Positions 8,748 to 17,692 of a stretch of DNA of 32,848 nucleotides are shown here, piece by piece. A model generated the notes under the pieces. The model saw only the letters and a program-made list of their open reading frames with translations, did not search any database and was not told where the DNA came from. The position numbers and the translations under genes were made by a program. How positions within the stretch are numbered: position 1 is the first letter of the stretch; every line of letters starts with the position of its first letter. This DNA comes from Paludibacterium sp. (lineage in GTDB: Bacteria; Pseudomonadota; Gammaproteobacteria; Burkholderiales; Chromobacteriaceae): contig NZ_JAFAND010000097.1 in the NCBI RefSeq assembly GCF_019232825.1, positions 1 through 32,848 of the forward strand, in the 5' to 3' direction.

Positions 8748-9878
8748 TCACTCTAAAGAGGCGGCTCGATCCGGCGGCGGATCGATACGTTGGAAACGAC
8801 CACCGGGCAGGGATGCGATGCGGCCTTCCAACTCAAGCTGCAAGAGGATCGCGTAAAGCTCCGCCACAGTCAACCCAACTCTTGATACCAGTTCGTCCAG
8901 GCAAACGGCGTCAGACCCCATGGCATCAAGCAACGGATGGCCTGCCGCGGCTGTCGGCGCTGTGTCCGCCGCTGTGGCGTCGGGCAGACGGCCGACGACG
9001 TCGAGCACATCGTCGACCGTCTCGATCAATGCCGCGCCATCCTTGATCAGGCGATGGCAACCGCGTGCCCGGGCATGGTGGATGGAGCCGGGAATCGCCA
9101 TGACGTCGCGCCCCGCGTCCGCGGCGAGGCGGGCGGTAATCAGCGAACCGGAGGCGATGCTGGCCTCGACGACCAGGCAGGCGGCGGACAGTCCGGCGAT
9201 GATGCGGTTGCGTCGTGGGAAATGGGCTGCCAGCGGCCTTGCTCCGAGTGGAAACTCCGACAGAATCAGGCCTTCGCGCGCGAGCTGGCGGGCGAGTTCC
9301 CGGTGGCTGGCGGGGTAGACGCGGTCGATGCCGGTGCCGATGACCGCCACGCTGCTGGCCGCTGCATGGTCAAGGGCGCCGCGATGCGCGGCACCGTCGA
9401 TGCCGCTGGCCAGTCCGCTGACGATGGTATAACCGTGGCGGGCGAGTGCCGCGGCAAAGTCGTGCGCGGTCGCGCAGGCCTGGGGCCCGGCGCTGCGGCT
9501 GCCGACGATGGCCAGCATCGGGCGGTCAAGCAGGCGGCGCCGTCCGAGGCCGAACAGCAGCGGCGGGGGCGACGCCGTTTGCGCGAGCGCGAGCGGATAG
9601 TCGGCATCGCATAGGGTGAGTAAAAAGGCCTCGTCCCCCCTTGCCCAGGCCAGCGCTTGTTCCACCGCCGGCCAAGCGGTCGCTTGCCGCAGCGCTGCGG
9701 CCGCAGCGGGGCGGATGATACGGCGCAATGCCGATAGCTCCGCCCGGCGCGCGGCGCCAAGGCTGCCGAACGTGTGCAGCAGCGCCAGCATGCCGGCCGA
9801 GCCCAGTCCGGGGGTCAGCGCCGCCAGCAACCAGTCGATCCGGTCTTGTTCCGGCGGGAAAGAATGGGGCTCGGTCAT
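8748..9878 (-). CDS. dprA: DNA-processing protein DprA (Smf)
   Basis: Binds incoming single-stranded DNA and loads RecA during natural transformation. The 376-residue product has an N-terminal helical region (1-95). A Rossmann-like domain follows (about 100-310), with LAIVGSRSAGPQ, IVSGLASGIDGAAHRGAL, VIGTGIDRVYP, SEFPLG and FPRRNRIIAGLS. A C-terminal winged-helix (DML1-like) region is at about 315-370. The start at 9878 is chosen for its GAGG ribosome site and sensible N-terminus; an in-frame extension to 9998 would run through the def promoter. It is divergent from def, a common arrangement. Retention of DprA is consistent with, but does not prove, natural competence. Confidence 0.95.
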   Translation of the reverse strand: MTEPHSFPPEQDRIDWLLAALTPGLGSAGMLALLHTFGSLGAARRAELSALRRIIRPAAAAALRQATAWPAVEQALAWARGDEAFLLTLCDADYPLALAQTASPPPLLFGLGRRRLLDRPMLAIVGSRSAGPQACATAHDFAAALARHGYTIVSGLASGIDGAAHRGALDHAAASSVAVIGTGIDRVYPASHRELARQLAREGLILSEFPLGARPLAAHFPRRNRIIAGLSAACLVVEASIASGSLITARLAADAGRDVMAIPGSIHHARARGCHRLIKDGAALIETVDDVLDVVGRLPDATAADTAPTAAAGHPLLDAMGSDAVCLDELVSRVGLTVAELYAILLQLELEGRIASLPGGRFQRIDPPPDRAASLE

Positions 9879-9910
9879 GGCTGCCTCGCTGCGAGTGGCG
9901 AATGTCGGGA

Positions 9911-9916
9911 TATAAT
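9911..9916 (+). promoter_or_regulatory. Candidate -10 box for the def operon
   Basis: A perfect TATAAT lies in the 118-base gap between divergent dprA and def, about 80 bases before the def start. The matching -35 region (around 9888-9893, CTGCGA) is poor, so this is only a candidate. Confidence 0.45.
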
Positions 9917-9996
9917 GCAAGTCGATGATGATCGAATTCGCCTGTGTCCGCCCTGCCGGGCGGCGGCGAAGCAACGTAATGGAGATGGATTGCCCC

Positions 9997-10500
9997 ATGG
10001 CGCTATTGAATATCCTGCACTACCCGGACGAACGCCTGCACAAGGTGGCCAAGCCGATCGAGGCGGTGGACGACGAGGTGCGTCGGCTGATCGACGACAT
10101 GGTTGAGACCATGTACGCCTCCAAGGGTGTTGGCCTGGCCGCGACGCAGGTCAACGTGCATCGCCGGCTGGTGGTGATCGACGTATCCGAGGAACGCGAC
10201 GGCGCCACGGCCTACGTCAATCCGGAAATCATCGAAAAGCAGGGTGAAACCGAATACGAAGAGGGATGCCTGTCGGTGCCCGGCATCTATGAAACCGTTC
10301 GTCGCGCCGAACGCGTCAAGGTGCGCGCGCTCGATCGCGACGGCAAGGTGTTCGAAGCCGAAGCCGACGGGTTGCTCGCCATCTGCCTGCAGCACGAGAT
10401 CGACCATCTCAACGGCAAGGTGTTCGTCGAATATCTGTCGACGCTGAAGCAAAACCGTATCCGCACCAAAATGAAAAAGCTGGAAAAGCGCACGCTGTAA
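9997..10500 (+). CDS. def: Peptide deformylase
   Basis: Metalloenzyme that removes the formyl group from the initiator methionine of new proteins. The 167-residue product has all three family motifs: GVGLAATQ (44-51), EGCLS (89-93, metal ligand C91) and HEIDH (133-137, two metal-ligand histidines and the catalytic glutamate). The start at 9997 gives the standard [12 protein letters not shown]-terminus; longer in-frame starts at 9979 and 9925 lack family support. GGAG lies about 12 bases upstream. fmt follows after 22 bases: it adds the formyl group that this enzyme removes. Confidence 0.97.
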   Translation: MALLNILHYPDERLHKVAKPIEAVDDEVRRLIDDMVETMYASKGVGLAATQVNVHRRLVVIDVSEERDGATAYVNPEIIEKQGETEYEEGCLSVPGIYETVRRAERVKVRALDRDGKVFEAEADGLLAICLQHEIDHLNGKVFVEYLSTLKQNRIRTKMKKLEKRTL

Positions 10501-10522
10501 CCTCCCGCCGCAGGACTTGCCC

Positions 10523-11440
10523 ATGAAACTGATCTTTGCCGGTACGCCGGATTTCGCCGCTTGCGCGCTGGAGGCGTTGCTCGCCGCCGGCCACGAGATT
10601 CCCTTGGTGCTGACGCAGCCGGACCGTCCGGCCGGCCGGGGCATGAAACTCAAACCCAGCGCGGTCAAGACCGTCGCGCTCGCGCACGGCTTGCGCGTCG
10701 AACAGCCGCCGACGCTGAAAACCCCCGAAGCGCAGGCGCTGCTCAGCGCCATCGGCGCCGAGGTGATGGTGGTGGCGGCGTATGGCCTGCTTCTGCCGCA
10801 AGCGGTGCTGGATATCCCGCCGCGCGGCTGCTTGAACATCCACGGCTCGCTCTTGCCCGCCTGGCGCGGCGCGGCGCCGGTACAGCGCGCCATCCAGGCC
10901 GGCGACAAGCAAAGCGGCATCACCATCATGCAGATGGATGCCGGATTGGATACCGGCGCCATGCTGTCGTCGCATCCGCTCGACATCGACCCGCTGGAGA
11001 CGAGCGGCACGTTGTTCGCCCGGTTGACCCGGCTGGGCGCCGAGGCCATCGTCGACGCGCTCGCGCGGCTCGACGCGCTGACGCCGGTGCCGCAACCGGC
11101 CGAAGGCGTCAGCTATGCCCACAAGATCAGCAAGCAGGAAGCATTGGTCGATTGGACGCACCCGGCCGAGGCGGTTGCGCGCATGATCCGCGCCTTTAAT
11201 CCGGCGCCGGGCGCCCATACCTCGATGGATGGCGAGCCGCTCAAGCTGTGGATGGCCGAGGCGATGCCGGGGGACGCCGAACCGGGGCGGATCGTGCACG
11301 CCGACGCGGATGGCGTGCTGATCGGCTGCGGCGCGGGGCTGGTGCGCGTCAGCGAGCTGCAGGCGCCGGGCGCGCGCCGCCTGACGGCGCGCGAATTCCT
11401 CGCCGGTCATCCCGCGTTGACGGGAACCCGCTTGGGATAA
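10523..11440 (+). CDS. fmt: Methionyl-tRNA formyltransferase
   Basis: Formylates methionyl-tRNA(fMet) from 10-formyltetrahydrofolate before translation initiation. The 305-residue product starts MKLIFAGTPDFAA. The catalytic region is NIHGSLLPAWRGAAPVQ (about 106-121; N106, H108) and MDAGLDTGAM (catalytic D143). The C-terminal OB-like domain binds tRNA. A TTG two codons upstream is in frame, but the ATG at 10523 fits the family and is preceded by CAGGAC. It is part of a def-fmt-htpX-rsmB run on the same strand. Confidence 0.97.
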   Translation: MKLIFAGTPDFAACALEALLAAGHEIPLVLTQPDRPAGRGMKLKPSAVKTVALAHGLRVEQPPTLKTPEAQALLSAIGAEVMVVAAYGLLLPQAVLDIPPRGCLNIHGSLLPAWRGAAPVQRAIQAGDKQSGITIMQMDAGLDTGAMLSSHPLDIDPLETSGTLFARLTRLGAEAIVDALARLDALTPVPQPAEGVSYAHKISKQEALVDWTHPAEAVARMIRAFNPAPGAHTSMDGEPLKLWMAEAMPGDAEPGRIVHADADGVLIGCGAGLVRVSELQAPGARRLTAREFLAGHPALTGTRLG

Positions 11441-11481
11441 GGCACTCCAACGTAGGACTTTTTACGGAGGAACGATAGGCA

Positions 11482-12336
11482 ATGAACAACTGGTTGAAAA
11501 CCACGGTATTGATGGCGGCGATCATCGCGCTCTTTGGACTGATCGGCGGCATGATCGGCGGCAAGAGCGGCATGTTGCTGGCGTTGCTGTTCGGTGGCGC
11601 CATGAATCTGTTCGCCTATTGGAACGCCGATAAAATGGTGTTGCGTATGTACAACGCTCAGGAGGTCGATCAACGTACGGCGCCGGAGTTCTACGGCCTC
11701 GTGGCGGAGTTGGCGGGCCGGGCCGGATTGCCGATGCCGCGGGTGTACGTGATCCATGAGGACCAGCCCAATGCCTTCGCCACCGGCCGCAACCCCGAGC
11801 ATGCCGCCGTGGCGGCCACCACCGGCATCATCCGCATGCTCGATCGACGCGAGCTGCGCGGCGTGATGGCGCATGAGCTGGCGCACGTGCGCCACCGCGA
11901 CATCCTGATCTCGACCATCAGCGCCACCGTCGCCGGCGCCATTGCCGCGCTGGCCAACTTCGCGCTGTTCTTCGGCGGGCGCGACGAGAATGGCCGTCCG
12001 GTCAATCCGCTCGCCGGCATCCTGATCGCCTTGCTGGCGCCGTTGGCGGCAAGCTTGATCCAAATGGCGATTTCACGCTCGCGCGAGTTCGATGCCGACC
12101 GAGGCGGCGCCGAGATTTCCGGCGACCCGCTCGCACTGGCGTCGGCGCTACGCAAAATAGAGTATTATGCGCAGGGCCTGCCGTTTGCCACGGCAGAAGC
12201 GCACCCCGCCACCGCTCAGATGATGATCATCAACCCGCTTTCCGGCGGCGGCGGGGTAAGCGACTTGTTTCGCACGCATCCGCGCACCGAAGAGCGCATC
12301 GCCCGCCTGACCGAGATGGCGCGCGGCATACGTTAG
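11482..12336 (+). CDS. htpX: Membrane zinc protease HtpX
   Basis: Inner-membrane M48 metalloprotease that takes part in membrane-protein quality control alongside FtsH. The 284-residue product has two N-terminal membrane helices (about 4-22 and 30-46), the cytosolic [10 protein letters not shown] (H131, E132, H135), two more hydrophobic segments (about 145-165 and 176-196) and the third zinc ligand in REFDADR (E202). ACGGAGG precedes the ATG. It starts 41 bases after fmt and is followed by a 104-base gap with strong hairpins before rsmB. Confidence 0.95.
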   Translation: MNNWLKTTVLMAAIIALFGLIGGMIGGKSGMLLALLFGGAMNLFAYWNADKMVLRMYNAQEVDQRTAPEFYGLVAELAGRAGLPMPRVYVIHEDQPNAFATGRNPEHAAVAATTGIIRMLDRRELRGVMAHELAHVRHRDILISTISATVAGAIAALANFALFFGGRDENGRPVNPLAGILIALLAPLAASLIQMAISRSREFDADRGGAEISGDPLALASALRKIEYYAQGLPFATAEAHPATAQMMIINPLSGGGGVSDLFRTHPRTEERIARLTEMARGIR

Positions 12337-12389
12337 CGGTTCGGCGCCGGGCGCGCCCAGCGAAACCGTTGGCCCCTTGGGGCCGAGAT

Positions 12390-12423
12390 CGGGCCACAGC
12401 AAGGTTTTACCGGCTGTGGCCCG
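12390..12423 (+). other. Strong hairpin in the rsmB leader
   Basis: CGGGCCACAGC (12390-12400) and GCTGTGGCCCG (12413-12423) are a perfect 11-bp inverted repeat. The 12-base loop can itself pair as GGT-TTT-ACC. It ends 8 bases before the rsmB ribosome site. A second hairpin, GGCCCC-TT-GGGGCC, lies just upstream (12371-12384). No T-run follows, so a simple terminator is unlikely. Confidence 0.6.
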
Positions 12424-12440
12424 ACTATTTGAGAAGGGTT

Positions 12441-13691
12441 ATGCACCGCATTCAGGAATTGGCCGCACAGGCGGTCGAACAGGTTGCCGCCGGCACGAAT
12501 CTGACCGAGGCGCTGGCCGCATGCTGGCGCGCCGCGCCGGATCTGACGCCGCAAGAGCGCGGCGCCATCCAAGATATCACGTTCGGCGTGATGCGCCATT
12601 GGGCCGAGCTGCGCCTGGTGTTGCGCCAACTGGTGCCCAATACGATTCCGCTGCCGTTTCTTGAACATCTGCTGGTGGTGGCGCTCTATCAGCTCTATTA
12701 CAGCCGAGCGGCGCAGTATGCGGTGGTCAACGAGGCCGTGCGCCTTGCCGGCACGCAGGCACGCGGCCGGTTCAAGGGGCTCGTCAATGGCGTGCTGCGC
12801 AACGCGCTACGCCAACGCGAAACACTGATGCAGGCGGTGGCGGCGCAGGAAGAGGCCCATCACAATCATCCCGGGTGGTGGCTCGCGGCGCTGCGCCGGC
12901 ATTACCCCAGCGAATGGCAGGCGATTGTCGATGCCGACAATGGCCATCCGCCGATGACGTTGCGGCTCAATCGACGCCGCGCCGACATGACGACATATCT
13001 GGCGCAACTGCAGGATGCGGGTATCGCGGCACAAGCGCTTGACGAAAACGCGGTGCGTCTCCTGCAGCCGATGCCGGTACGCCAGCTGCCGGGTTTCGCG
13101 GAAGGGGTCGTCTCGGTGCAGGATTGGGGCGCGCAGAAAGCCGCGCTTTGGCTGGATTTGGCCGACGGTCAGCGCGTGTTGGACGCCTGCGCGGCACCGG
13201 GCGGCAAGACGTGCCACATGCTGGAGCTGGCCGATCTGGATTTGACCGCGCTCGACATCGACGCGGCGCGATTGGCGCGGGTAGGGGACAATCTCACCCG
13301 TCTGGGCCTGACCGCCCGGCTCGGTGTCGGCGACGCCGCCTTGCCGCAGGGGTGGTGGGACGGGCGGCCATTCGACCGTATTCTGGCCGACGTGCCGTGC
13401 AGCGCCTCCGGTGTGGTGCGCCGTCACCCGGACATCCGCTGGCTGCGGCGGCCGGACGATTTCGCCACCTTGGCGCGCCAGCAGTCGCACATGCTGGATG
13501 CGCTTTGGTCTTTACTCGCATCGGGCGGTAAAATGCTTTACGCTACGTGCTCGATTTATCCAGAAGAAAATTCGCAGCAATTGTCGGCTTTCTTGCAGCG
13601 CCGCGCGGATGCGTGTTGCCTGGGCCAGGAACAACTGCTGCCTAACGAATGCCATGACGGCTTTTATTACGCGCTGCTTGAGAAACGTTAG
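12441..13691 (+). CDS. rsmB: 16S rRNA (cytosine-967-C5)-methyltransferase
   Basis: SAM-dependent RNA methyltransferase acting on C967 of 16S rRNA (Sun/Fmu). The 416-residue product has an N-terminal NusB-like RNA-binding domain (about 1-140) and a C-terminal Rossmann methyltransferase domain. The SAM motif is DACAAPGGKT (about 250-259), and the two catalytic cysteines are in PCSASGV (about C319) and TCSIYPEEN (about C370). The start at 12441 has GAGAAGG upstream; the frame is open back to 12369, but that extension covers the leader hairpins. Its 3' end overlaps the next gene by 38 bases. Confidence 0.95.
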   Translation: MHRIQELAAQAVEQVAAGTNLTEALAACWRAAPDLTPQERGAIQDITFGVMRHWAELRLVLRQLVPNTIPLPFLEHLLVVALYQLYYSRAAQYAVVNEAVRLAGTQARGRFKGLVNGVLRNALRQRETLMQAVAAQEEAHHNHPGWWLAALRRHYPSEWQAIVDADNGHPPMTLRLNRRRADMTTYLAQLQDAGIAAQALDENAVRLLQPMPVRQLPGFAEGVVSVQDWGAQKAALWLDLADGQRVLDACAAPGGKTCHMLELADLDLTALDIDAARLARVGDNLTRLGLTARLGVGDAALPQGWWDGRPFDRILADVPCSASGVVRRHPDIRWLRRPDDFATLARQQSHMLDALWSLLASGGKMLYATCSIYPEENSQQLSAFLQRRADACCLGQEQLLPNECHDGFYYALLEKR

Positions 13692-14247
13692 CTGGCTCGT
13701 GTGCCTGCTGCTTTGTCTGACCCAGCTTGCCTGGGCCGACAACGTCAGTGCCCGTCGCGCCGAGGCCGAGCTCGTCGACGGGCAGCTCGCCATCAGCACG
13801 CGTTTTGGCGTCAAACTGCCTGCCGGTCTGGGCGAGGCGCTCACACAGGGCGTCCCGTTGACCTTTCGTCTCGAGTTCGAGCTGACGCGCCCGCGCACCA
13901 CCGCCTATTATCTGGACATCAGCCAGTGGTTCTCTCCGCATGCCAGCATGACCTTCAAATTGTCCTATCAGCCGTTGACTGACCGCTATCGCGTGGCGAT
14001 CGGCTCTTTCTCCAGCTATTACAGCAACCTCAACGATGCCATGCGCGCCGTCGGCGCCATCCAGAGCTGGCGGGTGCTCAATCCCGGAACGCTGTCGGGC
14101 GAGTCGCCCGACCAAGTCGCCGGCCGCGTGCGGCTGGTGCTCGACATCAGCGAGCTGCCCAAGCCGTTTCAGTTGAACGCGCTGGGCTCCGCCGATTGGA
14201 CCCTCGCTTCCAATTGGGTCGGCCTGGATATGAAGGGGCGCAATTAA
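13654..14247 (+). CDS. DUF4390 secreted protein upstream of ntrY
   Basis: Predicted exported protein of 197 residues with a Sec signal peptide (hydrophobic about 12-26, cleavage likely after AWA near 27). The mature part looks beta-rich (DISQWFSPHASMTFKLSYQPLTDRYRVAIG) and ends DWTLASNWVGLDMKGRN. This is the DUF4390 family that commonly sits between rsmB and ntrYX in betaproteobacteria including Neisseria; its function is unknown. The start ATG lies inside rsmB (38-base overlap). The stop overlaps the ntrY start (TAATG), so translation of the two is probably coupled and a link to NtrY signalling in the periplasm is plausible but unproven. Confidence 0.85.
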   Translation: MTAFITRCLRNVSWLVCLLLCLTQLAWADNVSARRAEAELVDGQLAISTRFGVKLPAGLGEALTQGVPLTFRLEFELTRPRTTAYYLDISQWFSPHASMTFKLSYQPLTDRYRVAIGSFSSYYSNLNDAMRAVGAIQSWRVLNPGTLSGESPDQVAGRVRLVLDISELPKPFQLNALGSADWTLASNWVGLDMKGRN

Positions 14248-16355
14248 TGCCTTACGCCGTGATCTCCGTTGCATCGATCGCGGCGATTCTGCTGTATTTG
14301 CTGGCGTTCGCCACCGGCAGCACCAGCCGTCTGGAAGCCTATTATTGGTGGGTCTTCGGCCTGAATACCCTGCTGTTGGCGGCGTTGGTGGGGGTGGTGG
14401 GCCGGCAGCTGCTGCGTTTGCGCGCACGGGTTAAAAGCCGGATGTTCGGCGCCAAACTGACCCAGAAGCTTGTGGGCATGTTTGCGCTGGTGGCGCTGGT
14501 GCCTGGCGTGCTGATCTTCACCATTTCCGCGCAGTTTCTCACCGGCAGCATCGAAAGCTGGTTCGACGTGCGGGTCGAATCCGCGCTAGACCGGGGTCTT
14601 TCGCTGGGGCGCAATGCGCTCGGCTTCGTGCTGCAGGATGTCAGCCGCAAGGGCCGGGTGGTTGAGGAGAATATCCAGGGACTGCCCGATGGCGCGTTGC
14701 CGGGCAAGCTCGACATCATGCGCGCGGAGCTCGCGTTGCGCCAAATCGCGGTGTACGACCGCGACGGGCGGCTGTTGGCCTATTCCGGCGAGCCGGGGGT
14801 CCGTTTGCCGTCTCCTCCGACGCGCGATGCGCTTCGCTCGCTCGGCCCGATGCAGTCGGCGGACAGTGTCGAGAACGAGAACCAAAGCGGACTGTTGCTG
14901 AAGGTGCTGCTCGGATACCGCATGCCTGACGATAGCGTGCGCGTGTTGATGGTGCAGCAAAGCGCGCCGGAAAGCATCGCGCGCGATGCCGACCTGATCG
15001 AGAGCGCCCGCTCCGATTATCGAGGCCTGCTGTTCAACCGGCACGGGCTGAAAACCTTTTACATGCTGACGCTGGCGCTGGCGTTTCTGCTGGCGGTGAC
15101 CCTCGCGTTGGCTTTCGCGCTGTTCTTGTCGGAGCGCTTCTCCGCGCCGCTGTTGGAACTCGCCGCCGCCACGCGCGCGGTGGCGCAGGGCGACTTTTCC
15201 CGGCGCCACCCGGTTTATCGCCGCGACGAGCTGGGCATGTTGACCTCGATGTTCAACCGCATGACCCGGCAACTGGACGAGGCGCGCCAGCTGGCGGACG
15301 AAAACCATCGGCAGCTGGAGGCCAGCAAGGTCTATCTGGAGAGTATTCTGGCCAACTTGTCGGCCGGGGTGATCGCGTTTGACGCCGCCTGGCGGCTGCG
15401 CGCGTTCAACATCAGCGCCGAACACATCCTGAACGTCGATTTCGACGCGTTGAGCAAGCTCCCCTTTACCGCTTGGCCCAGCCAGATTCCCAGTTTGCTG
15501 ACGTTGGTGGATACCGTGGCGACACAGGCCGGCGACACCTCCCGGCGCGATTGGCAGCTGCAGCTCGATTACCCCACGGCGCTGGGCGAGCGCGCGCTGC
15601 TGATTCGCGGCGCACGCCTCTCCGAATTGAGCAATGCCGGTTATGTGCTGGTGTTCGACGACATCACCGATTTGGCGCGGGCGCAGCGTGACGCCGCCTG
15701 GGGCGAGGTGGCCAAACGGCTGGCGCATGAAATCCGCAATCCGCTGACGCCGATTCAATTATCGGCGGAACGGCTGGCGATGAAGCTGGCCGATAAGCTA
15801 TCCCCGGGGGATGCGGAAATTCTGCATCGCGCGACGGATACCATCGTCAATCAGGTCACGGCGCTCAAGGGAATGGTCGACGCATTCCGCGATTATGCCC
15901 GTTCACCCCGAACCAAATTACAAAAGCTTGATGTAAATGAGGTGATTCGTGAGGTCATGACGCTTTACGAATCCAATCCTGCTGTTAAGATTGACCTTTC
16001 CGACGGCCCGCTGATGATCATGGGGGACGCGGCGTTATTACGGCAGGTTTTGCATAATTTATTGCAAAACGCCCAAGACGCAGTTCTTGACGCCGAAAAC
16101 CCGATGATTCAAATTAGCAGCCGACTAGAAGGAAGAAACGTGCATGTTTGTGTGGAAGATAACGGTATGGGTTTCGCCACCGATATTCTTCCCCGGGCAT
16201 TCGAACCTTATGTGACGAACAAGTCCAAGGGCACCGGTCTGGGACTTGCCGTGGTGAAGAAGATCGTGGAAGAGCATCAAGGACAGATCATTCTCGGCAA
16301 TGCTGAACATCGAGGCGCACGTATTCTTCTCATCTTGCCAATGCTGGAGGCCTAA
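14247..16355 (+). CDS. ntrY: Sensor histidine kinase NtrY
   Basis: Membrane sensor kinase of the NtrYX pair, linked in other proteobacteria to nitrogen and redox/respiratory control. The 702-residue product has membrane helices at about 3-22, 38-56, 76-96 and 271-293, with an extracytoplasmic domain between the third and fourth. A HAMP domain follows (about 294-347), then PAS (about 362-475), an H-box with H494 in RLAHEIRNPLTPIQ, and a C-terminal ATPase domain with an NLLQNAQDAV N-box, VEDNGMGFA and GTGLGLAVVKK. AAGGGG precedes the ATG, which overlaps the previous stop by one base. ntrX follows after two bases. The last quarter looks somewhat richer in A/T than its neighbours, but I did not count it. 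Confidence 0.93.
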   Translation: MPYAVISVASIAAILLYLLAFATGSTSRLEAYYWWVFGLNTLLLAALVGVVGRQLLRLRARVKSRMFGAKLTQKLVGMFALVALVPGVLIFTISAQFLTGSIESWFDVRVESALDRGLSLGRNALGFVLQDVSRKGRVVEENIQGLPDGALPGKLDIMRAELALRQIAVYDRDGRLLAYSGEPGVRLPSPPTRDALRSLGPMQSADSVENENQSGLLLKVLLGYRMPDDSVRVLMVQQSAPESIARDADLIESARSDYRGLLFNRHGLKTFYMLTLALAFLLAVTLALAFALFLSERFSAPLLELAAATRAVAQGDFSRRHPVYRRDELGMLTSMFNRMTRQLDEARQLADENHRQLEASKVYLESILANLSAGVIAFDAAWRLRAFNISAEHILNVDFDALSKLPFTAWPSQIPSLLTLVDTVATQAGDTSRRDWQLQLDYPTALGERALLIRGARLSELSNAGYVLVFDDITDLARAQRDAAWGEVAKRLAHEIRNPLTPIQLSAERLAMKLADKLSPGDAEILHRATDTIVNQVTALKGMVDAFRDYARSPRTKLQKLDVNEVIREVMTLYESNPAVKIDLSDGPLMIMGDAALLRQVLHNLLQNAQDAVLDAENPMIQISSRLEGRNVHVCVEDNGMGFATDILPRAFEPYVTNKSKGTGLGLAVVKKIVEEHQGQIILGNAEHRGARILLILPMLEA

Positions 16356-16357
16356 GC

Positions 16358-17626
16358 GTGCGTAGCAGCGACATTTTGATTGTGGACGATGAAATCGGTA
16401 TCCGCGAACTGCTGTCCGAGATCCTTCAAGACGAGGGTTATACGGTGGCATTGGCGGAAAACGCCGAGGTCGCCAGACAGCTTCGAAACCAGACGCGTCC
16501 GGCGCTCGTGTTGTTGGACATCTGGATGCCCGATTGCGATGGCGTTACGCTGCTGAAGGAATGGGCCAAGTCCGGGCATCTGAACATGCCGGTGGTGATG
16601 ATGTCCGGCCATGCCAGCATCGACACCGCGGTCGAGGCCACCCGCATCGGCGCCTTCGATTTTCTGGAAAAACCGATCGCCCTGCAAAAGCTGTTGAGCA
16701 CGGTGCAGCGCGCGCTCAAATACGGCGACATGCAAGCCAATACCTCGCTCAACCTCGACAAGCTGGGCAAGAGCGAGCCGGTGCAAGAGCTCAAGCGCCA
16801 GTTGGAGCGCGTCGCCAAAGTGCGCTCGCCGGTGCTGATGACCGGCGAGTCAGGTTCCGGTTTCGAGCTGGTGGCGCGCTTCTTTCATCAGGGCAACACC
16901 CCATGGGTGACCCCCGCCAAGCCCGAGCAACTGGCTGACGCGCCGCTCGAACTGCTGCAAAAGGCGAACAACGGCGTGCTGTTCCTGCCGGAGATCGGCC
17001 AATACAACCGCCGGGTGCAGCAAGGCTTGCTGTTCCTGCTGTCGAAACTCGACCGTTTCAACGTCCGGCTGATCTGTTCGTGCAGCCGCCCGCTGCAGGA
17101 GCTGCTGGTCGATCCGGAGTGCGATAACCGCCTGCTCACCGCGTTGTCGAGCGTGATCGTGCCGATTCCGCCTTTGCGCGAACATGCCGAAGACATCATC
17201 TTCATTGCCGAGCAGATTCTGACCGAACTCGTCGAGTCCAAGCAGGTGCCGGCGCGCAAGCTGACCACCGCTGCGCTCAACGCGCTGCGCCAATACGATT
17301 GGCCCGGCAATCTGGAGCAATTGCGCAGCATCATCAAGAGCTTGGCGCTGACCGCCGAGTCCGACGACATCGATGCCCCGGCGGTCAATAAAGTGTTGGC
17401 GCAGTTCCGCCACGAGAAACCGATCGAGGAGACCGGCTTCGATTTCAATTTGCCTTTGCGCGAGCTGCGCGAGCAATTGGAACGCCGCTATTTCGAGTAC
17501 CACATCTCGTTGGAAAACGGCAATATGAGCCGCGTGGCGCAAAAGGTCGGTCTGGAGCGCACGCACTTGTATCGCAAGCTGAAACAACTGGGCATCAAGT
17601 TTTCGCGCCGCGCCGCCGAAGAGTGA
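16358..17626 (+). CDS. ntrX: Response regulator NtrX with degenerate AAA+ domain
   Basis: Partner of NtrY, 422 residues, GTG start with CTGGAGG upstream. The receiver domain is intact: D10, D11, phospho-acceptor D54 and K105. The central AAA+ domain is eroded. Walker A reads GESGSGFE (163-170) with F for the lysine, and the segment between Walker A and B is about 22 residues shorter than in NtrC. No GAFTGA loop is present, and Walker B reads LFLPEIG with P for D. The C-terminal Fis-type helix-turn-helix (about 378-415, NMSRVAQKVGLERTHLYRKLKQLGI) is intact. It should therefore still be phosphorylated and bind DNA, but is unlikely to hydrolyse ATP or open sigma54 promoters. Confidence 0.92.
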   Translation: MRSSDILIVDDEIGIRELLSEILQDEGYTVALAENAEVARQLRNQTRPALVLLDIWMPDCDGVTLLKEWAKSGHLNMPVVMMSGHASIDTAVEATRIGAFDFLEKPIALQKLLSTVQRALKYGDMQANTSLNLDKLGKSEPVQELKRQLERVAKVRSPVLMTGESGSGFELVARFFHQGNTPWVTPAKPEQLADAPLELLQKANNGVLFLPEIGQYNRRVQQGLLFLLSKLDRFNVRLICSCSRPLQELLVDPECDNRLLTALSSVIVPIPPLREHAEDIIFIAEQILTELVESKQVPARKLTTAALNALRQYDWPGNLEQLRSIIKSLALTAESDDIDAPAVNKVLAQFRHEKPIEETGFDFNLPLRELREQLERRYFEYHISLENGNMSRVAQKVGLERTHLYRKLKQLGIKFSRRAAEE

Positions 17627-17646
17627 TGCAGCCCTAGTCCCCTTCA

Positions 17647-17671
17647 CGCCGCTGACCGACAGGCAGCGGCG
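17647..17671 (+). terminator. Hairpin after ntrX
   Basis: CGCCGCTG (17647-17654) pairs perfectly with CAGCGGCG (17664-17671) over a 9-base loop, 21 bases past the ntrX stop. Only TTG follows, so termination would be weak or Rho-assisted; moeB begins 21 bases later. Confidence 0.4.
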
Positions 17672-17692
17672 TTGTCATGAGAATGGCAGACC

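Noticed and set aside
14586-15758. 390-codon minus-strand frame opposite ntrY
   Set aside because: Shadow of a clear histidine kinase gene; Q/R/H-rich composition typical of antisense frames in GC-rich DNA.
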